Part shown: positions 11,115 to 22,782 of the stretch, in pieces | How the letters are laid out: each line of letters opens with the position of its first letter | Numbering within the stretch: position 1 is the stretch's first letter | NCBI GenBank assembly: GCA_949130495.1 | Contig: OX422213.1 | Location: 208,151,160 to 208,215,159, forward strand | Origin: Sambucus nigra | Taxonomy: Eukaryota; Streptophyta; Magnoliopsida; Dipsacales; Adoxaceae | DNA: 64,000 bases | Direction of reading: 5' to 3' | Notes under the pieces: model-generated | Told to the model about the DNA's origin: nothing | What the model saw: the letters and a program-made list of their open reading frames with translations, nothing else | The model's database searches: none | Translations under genes and position numbers: made by a program

Positions 11115-12600
11115 ATTTCTGCCATGCTGGAAGAACTTCTTCAATTTGTCATTCATGATGTTTGGTATCTTATTCCTCATCCTGATCACAAGAAGGTTAT
11201 TGGCACACGTTGGATTTTTAAAAATAAGTCTGATGAAAATGGGATAATCATTAGAAATAAAGCTAGATTAGTTGCTCAAGGATACTCTCAAATTGAAGGA
11301 ATAGATTTTAACGAGACCTTTGCTCCTGTTACTCATTTAGAATCTGTTCGTCTGCTCTTTGCTATAGCTTGCCACATGCATGTTACACTTTACCAAATAG
11401 ATGTCAAATCTGCATTCCTTAATGGAATATTGACTGAAGAGACTTATGTACAACAACCTAAAGGGTTCATTGACCCTCAATACCCAAATCATGTATTTCG
11501 TCTCAAAAAGGCTTTGTATGGCCTTAAACAAGCTCCTCGAGCTTGGTATGAGTGTCTTTCCAGTTTCCTTTTAGATAAAGGTTTCAAAAGAGGTGGAAAT
11601 GATCAAACTCTTTTTGCAAACATTTTGACAAACACATTATTATTGCCCAAGTTTATGTTGACGATATCATCCTTGGATCAACTTCTCCCTCAGAAGTCAA
11701 ATCCTTCTCTGATACTATGCATAAGGAATTTCAAATGTCTCTTATGGGGGAGCTACAATTCTTCTTAGGCCTCCAAGTTAAACAAAATTCAGAAGGATTA
11801 TTTGTATCGCAGTCCAAGTACGCTTTAGAGATAGTAAAGAAATTTGGCCTCGAGAGTGCTAGAGATGCTAAAACGCCCATGAGTACTACGTTAAAACTTT
11901 CTAAAGATGAAAATGAAAAATCCATAGATCCTACTCTATATCGTAGTATGATAGGAACCTTACTATATCTTACTGCCTCGCGTCCTGATATTATGTATGT
12001 TGTGTCTGTGTGTGTGCTCGTTATCAAACTAACCCTTAAGAGAGCCATTTGAATGCTGTTAAACGTATCATTAAATATGTAAAAGGCACTCTAAATCTAG
12101 GACTTTGGTACACTAATGACACACCAAGCACTATAATTGGGTAAACTGATGCTGATTGGGATGGGTGTACTGGTGATAGTAAAAGCACTTCAGGAGCATG
12201 TTATTATATAGGTAATAACTTGGTAGGATGGAGTAGTAAGAAACAAAACTGCACATCTCTCTCAACAGTCGAATCTGAATACATAGCCACTAACAGCTGT
12301 TGTGCTCAATTAATGTGGCTTAAACAAATGCGAAGTGATTATGGTATTCAATAAAACCAATTGCATCTCTATTGTGATAATCAAAGTGCGATTAATATTT
12401 CTAAAAACCCTGTTCAACACTCGCGAACAAAGCACATAAAAATTCGACATCACTTTATACGCGAATTGGTTGAAACTAAGGAATTAGAAACCAATTATCT
12501 TCCCACTGATTTGCAACTCGCGGATATGTTCACCACACCTCTTGATTATAATAGATTCATTTCCTTTCGTAAATCTATTGGTATGGTTTGTGCTGAGTAA
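11115..12600 (+). pseudogene. Copia copy B: reverse transcriptase and RNase H (frameshifted)
   Basis: Reverse transcriptase resumes at AMLEELLQF and stays open to about 11615. There one base is missing relative to A and C (TTTTTGCAAAC against TTTTTGTCAAAC), so the YVDD motif falls out of frame. It re-enters frame with MSLMGELQFFLGLQVKQ at 11717. It is lost again in the GT run at about 12000-12018. RNase H follows with the same TAA in the first-Asp motif and the same TAA after GIQ as copy A, and ends at TAA 12598. In the first part of RT (about 11112-11510) it matches copy C rather than A. Confidence 0.88.
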
Positions 12601-12916
12601 TACCTTTGCTGCTTATCCAAGTTTCTTTTTCCCTTTGTCCATTTGAGACAAAATGAGGGAGAAATTTGAGTCTCTAATGATTGCTCTAATGATTGTTTAT
12701 ATATGCTAAACAGCTTGATCTTAGTGATTATTGTAGGTTTCTGTACATTCATACTCAACTAATGTAATAGGGTATTCAATTGTTAATAGTTGAGTTATGT
12801 ACTTTTTCTTTCTAGGATTTGGGTAGATAGAACCTTTATAGGAATAGGTTTTTTTTATTTTTTTTGTGTTGCCCTACGAGTCCTAGTTGACTCAAAGGAG
12901 ATTTTGTCTCATATTT

Positions 12917-12930
12917 CCAAAGGGGGAGAT
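12917..12930 (+). other. Polypurine tract of copy B
   Basis: CCAAAGGGGGAGAT, identical to that of copy A, directly precedes LTR2. Confidence 0.85.
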
Positions 12931-14921
12931 TGAAGCCCTTATACTCTTGACTCACTTGAGTCTATATTGTATAAGTGTTCATCTAGTTTGGAAATTGTGA
13001 CAAAATTATGTCTAACCTAGAAACCAAAGAACCTCAGAGCTTGCATTACTATTTCATCTTTGATTGAAGAGACCTAGATTTAATTACCAACACTCACACA
13101 CAGTAGAATGATTCATTAACATGTCATGTTGCATATTAGTGTGTGTATATATGTTGAGTGTGTTTAAATCCCGAAATTTGATTTTTAAATATTTTTTGGG
13201 ATTTTTTAAAACAAGGTTTTATTAATAAAAATTGGTTTAAAAAATTATGGGGTAAAAATTATATTTTAAAAATATTGGTATAACTCTCTAAAGTTGGTTT
13301 GGGTAGAAACCAAAAGCGGCAGAGACTTCAGGGTTTACTTTGTAAATAATTTAAACGCACGTTTTATCTCGTGTTATTGGCCAACACTTGTCGCCCTCTG
13401 ATTGGTTAGAAGTGTGTTTCTTTGAAGAGAGTAAATCTACACTTGCTTTCAACCCTTGCATCATATGTAATCAACGATCTACATGTCTTCTTTTATAATC
13501 CCTGTAGTTAACCGTTGAACCAATCAGAAGCGTTTTAACCACCGCTTAACGTATGCCCTTGGATCTTAGTCAATCCATCTTGACTCAATCTGGACCCTTG
13601 ATTCTGGGCCTCGATCTCGAACCTTCTCTGCCTCCTATAAAAGGAGCCCTTTACTCAGCTTTCTGATACTTTTGTTAATTCTTCATTTTTAAAGAAAATA
13701 AAGAGAGAGTAGAGAGAAGAGAGAGAGAGAAACCAGAAGATAGAGGAAGAGTTAGAAAACCCTAACCCTAACCCTAAATCGTCTACACAGTTCAAATCAA
13801 ATACAAACCTTCAAACCTCTATACTTTACCAAACACAACCTTGAGTGTTTGAGTGTTTTTTAGAGATGATTTGAGAGTTTGTTTGTTGCTGTAACCACTT
13901 CTTCTTTGGATCTTGTTTCCAACTTAATCCTTTCCTTAGATCTGGTGTTCTTATGTATAGAAATTTTCAGATCTAAGTTTTTCATGATATATTATACTTA
14001 GTTTGCATGTTTGTTTCTCATCTTGAGAAATATTTTGTTGATTCGTTTTCAGTAAATATTTTTAACTTTGAAATCAACAAAAATATTTTTTGTTTCTAGT
14101 TCTCTTGAAACAAGGCCTTAGCCCTAGTTTGGAATCACACTTGGAGGTTTTCAATCTCGAAAAATCATTTCTAAAATTTGAGATTGATTAAAACCTTGAC
14201 TGTCTTCTTAGCAAGGTATCCGTGGATTCTGGGATTGTTTTAAAGGTCAAAAGGTTAAGTTTTGTGAGAAGAGAGAAAAAGAAAACTCACAACATATAGA
14301 TCTATTTGTAATTTGCTAGGACTGTTTGTACATGATAAGTGTGTGTGTTTATGCATGTGTTAGAAAGCACCTCCACAAACACTTTCACACTACAACACGA
14401 AAAGTGTTGGTAATAAGATCTTGAGAAAAAGAGTCGACGTAAAGAGCTTGAACAAATTGGAGTTAACAAACTGAGAGGACAACATCAACAATCAGAACTG
14501 TAGAGAAGTTATAAGGACACCAGAGGGTAGATTCCTAAACTTATATAGGTCTGAGTTGTATGCATATTTGTTATATAGTTTGTAACTTTTAAATTTGTTT
14601 ATAGTGGATTTTTATTTTACTCTGTAGAGGGAGTCGTGGATGTTTCCTTAATTGGTGAGGTTTTACCACGTAAAAATCTTGTACTTAATCTTCCTAAATC
14701 TTCTCATCTCATTCTTGGTTGTGCTGGGTTTTAAAGGTTGTTTAAAACAGTTTTATAAACTTGTTAGTAAAATCTTTAATAGATCTCGTACATACTGTTT
14801 TGATAAACAAATCTTGTGTTCAAATAGTTTTGGTTTTTCAAGAAAAGAGTTTCTCAAGAAAACAGATCGGAGTTACTTAAATAGTTTATTTTTAATAAAC
14901 GGCTTTAGTAACCGAATTTCA
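12931..14921 (+). repeat. LTR2 of copia array (1991 bp)
   Basis: It runs from TGAAGCCC to TTCA and is shared by copies B (as 3' LTR) and C (as 5' LTR). It has a short (AG) run, the three CCCTAA units and the TATA box. It shares with LTR3 a ~10-bp deletion relative to LTR1 near 13213, which groups these two. Confidence 0.9.
13636..13642 (+). promoter_or_regulatory. TATA box of LTR2
   Basis: TATAAAA in the same CTCCTATAAAAGGAGCCC context as in LTR1. Confidence 0.75.
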
Positions 14922-14923
14922 AT

Positions 14924-14935
14924 TGGTATCAGAGC
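14924..14935 (+). other. Primer-binding site of copy C (intact)
   Basis: TGGTATCAGAGC is an exact match to the usual plant copia site for initiator tRNA-Met. It lies 3 bases after the LTR2 end, which supports the LTR boundary. Confidence 0.88.
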
Positions 14936-14994
14936 AGGATATACTTATTTTAAAAAGATCCTGTGTTTCTGAAATTGTTTTCTGAAAATCAAAT

Positions 14995-16173
14995 ATGGAC
15001 GAGAAAAATGAAAGATTTGGTAACTTGACCAGACCTCCTATCTTTGATGGAACCAATTTTTCTTACTGGAAAGTAAGAATGATTGCTTTCATTCTAGGAA
15101 CTCTGGGAGATGATGTCTGGGACATGGTTTAAAACGGCTACATTTTTCCTACAAAACCAGCCACTGAAGGAAGTAATGAGAGGATTAAGAAAGTTTTAAG
15201 TGAGTTCACACAAGAAGAGAAACAAGTTTCTCGAAATAATAATAAAGGAAAGAATGTTATATTTATGTCTATAAATGAACATAAGTTCAAAAGAATCTCA
15301 TCCTGTACCACTTCTAAGGAAGCTTGGGACACTTTAGTTACTACTCATGAAGGTGACACTAGAGTTAAAGCTGCTAAAACTCAAATGCTCATTCAACAGT
15401 ATAATTCGATAATTATGTCTGAGACTGAGTCAATTGATGACTTCTATATGAACCTGACTGATATTGTGACTAAACTGCATGCTAATGGGATAACTTATGA
15501 CAGACAAGAAATTGTGTCTAAAATTTTGAGATCATTACCACATAAATTTGATAACAAAAGATATGCTATTGTGGAAATGTGTGATATTAATCTCACTCCT
15601 GAACTACTCAGTAGTAAGTTAAGAACTGTGGAAATGGAACTGGAATTTAAGAAACAATTAACCCAGTCCCATAGGAAACAGACTAGTTCCAATCTAAGCT
15701 TCTCTTCTAAATTGATTAAGCCTGAGTTTAATACTTTCAATTATAATTCTGATGAGGAATGTAATATAAAAAGTTTGGACAATCAGATTCCCTTATTGTC
15801 AAAACAGTTTAAGAAAATCATTAAATTTAGAAACAACATGGCAAATAAACAAGGCAAGTCTAATTATCCAACTCCTTTCAATCACATACCTCATAAGAAA
15901 AGAAATGATAAAAATCACAAGGACTCTCACACTAGACCTACCAGAGACCTTAAGAAGACTGAATGCTATAGATGTGGCAAACTAGGACACATTGCACAAG
16001 ATTATAGAGTTAACTTGAACACTCAAAACAAACACACTATGGCCAAAATTTTCAAGACATGGGATGATTCAAGTGAATCTGAAAATGAGAAACTTGAGTC
16101 ATCTGATATTTTTTACCCTTGCATGTCTTTCTTTGCCAAGATTATTTATAATGATGATATGCCTGTGTTATGA
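14995..16173 (+). pseudogene. Copia copy C: gag (broken)
   Basis: The ATG at 14995 matches the gag start of copy B. A TAA at 15130 interrupts early, where B has Glu. From 15265 the frame is open for 302 codons, including the region where B has stops at 7891, 8005 and 8140. The knuckle reads CYRCGKLGHIAQDY: its last Cys has become Tyr by one G-to-A change. The frame ends at 16171 because about 11 bases present in B (GTTAATGAGGA) are missing. The remaining gag continues in another frame from about 16170. Confidence 0.88.
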
Positions 16174-17509
16174 ATATAGTAATTCTACTTTTGATGTTTC
16201 GAATACTGCTGTTACTGGTTTAGATGCTTTGATTACTGAGAATATTACTATTTGTTCCTCGGGGTGTGTGAGTCAAAGGGAAAGTGATAATGACGATGTC
16301 AATGGGTGTGTGAGTACTAAGAATGAAGCCTTAGGGGTCACTTAACACACTACACTTAGTGACTCGAACAATGAAGACCTCCCAGAAATTCACACTCTCT
16401 ATGCTAAAACTCTCAAGAAAAGCACTAGACTAGAAAAGATTGTGAAAGATCTCACTAAGAAGCTAGAAGATCTAAGCCTAATGGTTAAACTAAATGCTGA
16501 AGAGTATACTACCCAATGTTTGACTCATAAAAGCAAAATCATAATGTTTGATGAAAAACTCAGAACTTTAAATGAAACAAATGAAACTCTGGAGAAAAAA
16601 TACAAAGGGACATTGTTAGAATTGGAACAAACTAAAGAAAAGACAGCAACTGTTTTCAAAAAATTTACAAAATTAGAAAATAATTCAAAATGTTTTGATG
16701 AATTTGTTGCTGAATCAAAAACCAATTCTGATGATCGAACTGGAATAGGGTTTTGCCCCAATTTGAGAACACAAACAAAATCCTTTGAACCTATCAAGTT
16801 TGTGTCAGGAGGCAAAAGACCTATTGAAACATGCCCAGACTTTCATTCTCTAAAAACTGAGTTTGATTCAAAACATCAAAATTTTAGCATTGGGGAAACA
16901 AGTTGCTCTAAACATGAAAGTTCACCTAAGGCTAAATACGTATGCCCCTCTATTAGGAAGAGTGAATCTGCATACAAGACTGTCACACCTAGGAATAAAG
17001 CTAAACCTCAAAAATTCTCAAAACCTTTGTTTAGAGACTTTCCTATGGAGACCCCAATCTTGAGCAATATTTATTGCTCTTACTGTGATATATACGGTCA
17101 CTCTTTCGATAGTTACTATGCTAGGAGACTAATTACACATGTCTATAGTTCTCCTATTTATCAGAACTTTAACTATTCTAGAAGGAACCGAAAAAATTAT
17201 GTACTTCCTAGACATCCTGATAAAAACTCTAATTATAGGAAGAGAAAGACCAAACCTAAGAAAAAATTTCCTAGAAGGAATCCTAAGAACTTTCCTAAAC
17301 CAAATGCTCATGTTTTTCATAAAACTCAAAATCGCGCGCAAAACATTTTTCAACGAAAATCTAATGCTCGCAAATTTTATCAATTGAGAGCTAATAAGTG
17401 TAAAATGAAAACTAGAGCAGTATGGGTTAGAAAAGATGATCTATTGCCTCAGATGAAGTGTAACATAGTTGTTACTGCTTTAAAAGCTGAACACACATCA
17501 TCTGGTTAG
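16174..17509 (+). pseudogene. Copia copy C: gag C-terminus, coiled coil, linker
   Basis: After the 11-base deletion the reading moves to another frame. A TAA near 16342 interrupts it, and it is then open from 16442 for 355 codons. It encodes the heptad-rich DEKLRTLNETNETLEKKYKG stretch, the second zinc knuckle with Tyr for the last Cys (CSYCDIYGHSFDSY), and the basic linker. It ends at TAG 17507, a changed Trp just before the protease active site. Confidence 0.87.
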
Positions 17510-19014
17510 TATTTAGACTCTGGATGTTTTAAGCACATGACTGGGGATGAAACCAAACTTTTAAACAAAACCAACTTTGCTGGTGGTAAAGTCATTTTTG
17601 GTGATGGAGTTTCATCTCAAATCATAGGCAAAGGAACTCTCCAAGAAAATGGACTTCCTGTTCTTGAAAATGTCCTACTAGTTAAAGGTCTTAAGGCAAA
17701 TATACTTAGCATATCGCAATTTTGTGACTCAGATCATACTGTTACCTTTTCAAAGAATAATTGTAAAATTATAAATGATAAAGGTGAATGCATAATTATA
17801 GGATTCAGAACTCCTGACAATTGCTATACTGTCATGAATAAATCTGAAATCTTTAATGTTGCCAGAATGGATGACAACGAGATATGGCATAACAGAATGG
17901 ATCATATAAATTACGATAACCTTAGTAGACTAGCCTCTCAGGAAATAGTTAGAGGAGTTCCTAAAATCAAACCCATTCCTAACATAGTCTGTGGTTCTTG
18001 TCAGGAAGGTAAAATTGTTAAGGCACCTCATAAGAAAGTTAATGATATTCTTACCTCAAATCCCTTGGAGCTCATCCATATGGACCTAATGGGTCCCTCC
18101 CAAACTGTTAGTCTTTGTGGACACAATTATATTTTAGTTATAATTGATGACTTCACCAGATTTACTTGGGTATCTTTTTTAAAACAAAAGTCTAATACTT
18201 TAACCTTCTTAAAAATTCTTCTTCGGATTGAAATGAAAAGGAAACTCAAGTAAATCGAATCCGTAGTGAAAGAGGTGGTGAATTCAAAGACACTGGTATT
18301 ATTGAATACTGTGACTATAATGGTTACAAACATGAATTCAGTTCTCCTAAGACTCCTCAACAAAATGGGATTGCCGAAAGAAATAATCATACCATTCAAG
18401 AGATGGCACGTGTTATGTTACATGCCAAGAATTTGCCTAAGTATTTTTGGGTAGAATCTATTCGTACTGCTTGTCACATCATAAATAGGGTCTATCTTAG
18501 AAAGAATTCCAAACAAACTCCTTACGAACTTTGGTACAAGAAAAAGCCCAATCTTAAGTACCTTATAACTATTGGTAGTACTTGTTATGTATGCAAAGAT
18601 AGGGAACACTTATCCAAATTTGAGAGCCGATGTGATAAAGCTATATTTTTAGGATACTCGCCTAACAGTAGAACCTATCGAGTGTATAATCATTGCACTA
18701 AAACCTTAATGGAATCCATAAATGTAATTGTGAGTGACACTACTGTAGAAAGTATGACTGGTGAATCAACTATTGAGGAAGAGCCTACAAACATTTTACA
18801 AAATAACACTCCTGAAATAGATGATTCATTACCAATTGAGACACCTGAAGTACCTAACTGGGTTTCTAAAGATCATCCCATAAATAACGTAGTTGGTAAC
18901 CCTAGTGAGCCAGTACGTATAAGATCTCAACTAAGAGACTATGCACATTATGCATGTTTTGTTTCCCTAGTGGAACCAAAGAATGTAAATGAGGCATTGA
19001 ATGACTCTCACTAG
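17510..19014 (+). pseudogene. Copia copy C: protease and integrase
   Basis: The protease DSG is kept (YLDSGCFKHMTGD) directly after the TAG stop. Integrase has HNRMDH and CGSC, then HMDLMGP and IIDDFTRFTW. The frame breaks at about 18200-18245 through small deletions that differ from the A/B lesion. It resumes in another frame with NGIAERNNHT and LPKYFWVESIRTACHIIN. It ends at TAG 19012, the stop shared with copy B. Confidence 0.88.
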
Positions 19015-19023
19015 ATTTCTGCC

Positions 19024-19929
19024 ATGCTGGAAGAACTTCTTCAATTTGTCATTCATGATGTTTGGTATCTTATTCCTCATCCTGATCACAAGAAGGTTAT
19101 TGGCACACGTTGGATTTTTAAAAATAAGTCTGATGAAAATGGGATAATCATTAGAAATAAAGCTAGATTAGTTGCTCAAGGATACTCTCAAATTGAAGGA
19201 ATAGATTTTAACGAGACCTTTGCTCCTGTTACTCATTTAGAATCTGTTCGTCTGCTCTTTGCTATAGCTTGCCACATGCATGTTACACTTTACCAAATAG
19301 ATGTCAAATCTGCATTCCTTAATGGAATATTGACTGAAGAGACTTATGTACAACAACCTAAAGGGTTCATTGACCCTCAATACCCAAATCATGTATTTCG
19401 TCTCAAAAAGGCTTTGTATGGCCTTAAACAAGCTCCTCGAGCTTGGTATGAGCGTCTTTCCATTTTCCTCTTAGATAAAGGTTTCAAAAGAGGTGGAATT
19501 GATCAAACTCTTTTTGTCAAACATTTTGACAAACACATTATTATTGCTCAAGTTTATGTTGACGATATCATCTTTGGATCAACTTCTCCCTCAGAAGTCA
19601 AATCCTTCTCTGAAACTATGCATAAGGAATTTCAAATGTCTCTTATGGGGGAGATACAATTCTTCTTAGGCCTCCAAGTCAAACAAAATTCAGAAGGATT
19701 ATTTGTATCGCAATCCAAGTACGCTTTAGAGATAGTAAAGAAATTTGGCCTCGAGAGTGCAAAAGATGCTAAAACGCCCATGAGTACTACGTTAAAAATT
19801 TCTAAAGATAAAAATGGAAAATCCGTAGATCCTACTCTATATTGTAGTATGATAGGAACCTTACTATATCTTACTGCCTCGCGTCCTGATATTATGTATG
19901 CTGTGTGTGTGTGCTCGTTATCAAAATAA
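19024..19929 (+). pseudogene. Copia copy C: reverse transcriptase (longest intact domain)
   Basis: This stretch holds the whole RT core in one frame: GTRWIFKNKSDENG, KARLVAQGYSQIEGIDF, QIDVKSAFLNGIL, LYGLKQAPRAWYERL, YVDDIIFGS (YVDD at 19555-19566), MHKEFQMSLMGE and IGTLLYLTASRPDIMYAV. RT copies element RNA into DNA. It ends just after AVCVCSLSK because the GT run has two bases fewer than the reading frame needs; copies A and B have too many. Confidence 0.92.
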
Positions 19930-20455
19930 CCCTAAAGAGAGCCATTTGAATGCTGTTAAACGTATTATTAAATATGTAAAAGTCACTCTAAATCTAGGAC
20001 TTTGGTACACTAATGACACACCAAGCACTATAATTGGGTACACTGATCCTGACTGGGCTGGGTGTACTGATTATAGTAAAAGCACTTCAGGAGCATGTTA
20101 TTATATAGGTAATAACTTGGTAGGATGGAGTAGTAAGAAACAAAACTGGACATCTCTCTCAACAGCCGAATCTGAATACATAGCCGCTGGCAGCTGTTGT
20201 GCTCAATTAAACCAATTGCATCTCTATTGTGATAATCAAAGTGCGATTAATATTTCTAAAAACCCTGTTCAACACTCGCGACCAAAGCACATAAAAATTC
20301 GACATCACTTTATACGCGAATTGGTTGAAACTAAGGAATTAGAAATTCATTATCTTCCCACTGATTTGCAACTCGCAAATATGTTCACCAAACCTCTTGA
20401 TTATAATAGATCCATTTCCTTGCGTAAATCTATTGGTATGGTTTGTACTGAGTAA
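19898..20455 (+). pseudogene. Copia copy C: RNase H, best preserved
   Basis: The other frame carries RNase H: IIGYTDPDWAGCTDYSKST (first Asp), STAESEYIAAGSCC (Glu), LHLYCDNQSAINIS (Asp) and QLANMFTKPL, where the usual last Asp of the LADMF motif is Asn. A 42-base in-frame gap after AQL removes the codons that in A and B contain a TAA, so this copy stays open to the natural end at 20453. It lacks the TAA found in the first-Asp motif of A and B. Confidence 0.9.
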
Positions 20456-20770
20456 TACCTTTGGTGCTTGTCCAAGTTTCTTTTTCCCTTTGTCCATTTG
20501 AGACAAAATGGGGGAGAAATTTGAGTCTCTAATGATTGCTCTAATGATTGTTTATATATGCTAAACAGCTTGATCTTAGTGATTATTGCAGGTTTCTGTA
20601 CAGTCATACTCAACTGAGGTAATAGGGTATTCAATTGTTAATAGTTGAGTTATGTACTTTTTCTTTCTAGGATTTATGTAGGTAGAACCGTTATAGGAAT
20701 AGGTTTTTCTTATTTTTTTGTGTTGCCCTACGAGTCCTAGTTGACTCAAAGGAGATTTTGTCTCATATTT

Positions 20771-20784
20771 CCAAAGAGGGAGAT
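20771..20784 (+). other. Polypurine tract of copy C (one base changed)
   Basis: CCAAAGAGGGAGAT directly precedes LTR3; one G of the run has become A relative to copies A and B. Confidence 0.8.
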
Positions 20785-22782
20785 TGAAGCCCTTATACTC
20801 TTGACTCACTTGAGTCTATATTGTATAAGTGTTCATCTAGTTTGGAAATTGTGACAAAATTATGTCTAACCTAGAAACCAAAGAACCTCAGAGCTTGCAT
20901 TACTATTTCATCTTTGATTGAAGAGAACTAGATTTAATTACCAACACTCACACACAGTAGAATGATTCATTTACATGTCATGTTGCATATTAGTGTGTGT
21001 ATATATGTTGAGTGTGTTTAAATCCCTAAATTTTATTTTTAAATATTTTTTGGGATTTTTTAAAACAAGGTTTTATTAATAAAAATTGGTTTAAAAAAAT
21101 TATGGGGTAAAAATGCTATGTTAGAAATATTGGTTTAACTCTCTAAAGTTTGTTTGGGTAGAAACCAAAAGCGGCAGAGACTTTAGGATTTACTTTATAA
21201 ATACTTTAGACGCGCGTTTTATCTCGTGTTATTGGCCAACACTTGTCGCCCTCTGATTGGTTAGAAATGTGTTTCTATGAAGAGAGTAAATCTACACTTG
21301 CTTTCAACCCTTGGATCATATGTAATCAACGATCTGCATATCTTCTTTTATAATCCCTGTAATTAACAATTGAACCAATCAGAAGCGTTTTAACCACCGC
21401 TTAACGTATGCCCTTGGATCTTAGTCAATCCATCTTGACTCAATCTGGACCCTTGATTTTGGGCCTCGATCTCGAACCTTCTCTGCCTCCTATAAAAGGA
21501 GCCCTATACTCAGCTTTCTGAGACTTTTATTAGTTCTTCATTTTTAGAGAAAATAAAGAGAGAGTAAAGAGAAGAGAGAGAGAGAGAGAAACCAGAAGAG
21601 AGAGGAAGAGTTAAAAAACCCTAACCCTAACCCTAAATCTTCTACACAGTTCAAATCAAATACAAACCTTCAAACCTCTATACTTTACCAAACACAACCT
21701 TGAGTGTTTGAGTGTTTTTTAGAGATGATTTGAGAGTTTGTTTGTTGCTGTAACCACTTCTTCTTTGGATTTTGTTTCCAACTTAATCCTTTTCTTAGAT
21801 CTGGTGTTCTTATGTATAGAAATTTTCATATCTAAGTTTTTCATGATATATTACACTTAGTTTGCATGTTTGTTTCTCATCTTGAGAAATATTTTGTTGA
21901 TTCGTTTTCAGTAAATATTTTTAACTTTGAAATCAACAAAAATGTTTTATGTTTCTAGTTCTCTTGATACAAGGCCTTAGACCTAGTTTGGAATCACACT
22001 TGGAGGTTTTCAATCTCGAAAAATCGTTTCTAAAATTTGAGATTGATTAAAACCTTGACTGTCTTCTTAGCAAGGTATCCGTGGATTCTGGGATTGTTTT
22101 AAAGGTCAAAAGGTTAAGTTTTGTGAGAAGGGAGAAAAAGAAAACTCACAGCATATAGATCTATTTGTAATTTGCTAGGACTGTTTGTACATGATAAGTG
22201 TGTGTGCGTGCTTGCATGTGTTAGAAATCACCTCCACAAACACTTTCACACTACAACACGAAAAGTGTTGGTAATAAGATCTTGAGAAAAAGAGTCGACG
22301 TAAAGAGCTTGAACAAATTGGAGTTAACAAACTGAGAGGACAACATCAACAATCAGAACTGCAGAGAAGTTATAAGGACACCAGAGGGTACATTCCTAAA
22401 CTTATATAGGTCTTAGTTGTATGCCTGTTTGTTATGTAGTTTGTAACTGTTACATTTGTTTATAGTGGATTTTTGTTTTACTCCGTAGAGGGAGTCGTGG
22501 ATGTTTCCTCAATTGGTGAGGTTTTACCACGTAAAAATCTTGTACTTAATCTTCCTACATCTTCTCATCTCATTCTTGGTTGTGTTGGGTTTTGAAGATT
22601 GTTTAAAACTGTTTTATAAACTTATTAGTAAAATCTTGAATAGATCTCGTACATTCTGTTTTGATAAACACATGTTGTGTTCAAATAGTTTTGGTTTTTC
22701 AAGAAAATAGTTTCTCAAAAAAACAGATCGGAGTTACTTAAATAGTTTATTTTTAATAAACGACTTTAGTAACAGAATTTCA
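20785..22782 (+). repeat. LTR3 of copia array (1998 bp)
   Basis: It runs from TGAAGCCC to TTCA and is homologous to LTR1 and LTR2. Beyond it no primer site follows; the sequence turns into the ~35-bp flanking repeat, so this is the right end of the array. It keeps the TATA box, CCCTAA units and a short (AG) run. Confidence 0.9.
21491..21497 (+). promoter_or_regulatory. TATA box of LTR3
   Basis: TATAAAA in the conserved CTCCTATAAAAGGAGCCC context. As the array's last LTR it could in principle drive read-through into the right flank. Confidence 0.7.

Larger units (their letters stand above)
1143..22782 (+). mobile_element. Tandem Ty1-copia array sharing LTRs (int-LTR-int-LTR-int-LTR)
   Basis: Three copies of one copia family lie head to tail. 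Internal region A (1143-4957) is 5'-truncated in mid gag. It is followed by LTR1 (4958-7007), internal B (7008-12930), LTR2 (12931-14921), internal C (14922-20784) and LTR3 (20785-22782). Each LTR is about 2 kb, begins TGAAGCCC and ends TTCA, is preceded by a purine-rich CCAAAGGGGGAGAT tract, and LTR1 and LTR2 are followed by a Met-tRNA-type primer site. Domain order is gag, protease, integrase, RT, RNase H, as in Ty1-copia. Two zinc knuckles, ~10-kb full units and 2-kb LTRs suggest Maximus/SIRE. A shared-LTR layout is the expected product of unequal LTR recombination. No target duplication can be tested because the left LTR is missing. Confidence 0.92.

Noticed and set aside
14924..14935. tRNA-Met gene fragment
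   Set aside because: Only the 12 bases complementary to the tRNA 3' end are present, directly after an LTR. This is a primer-binding site.
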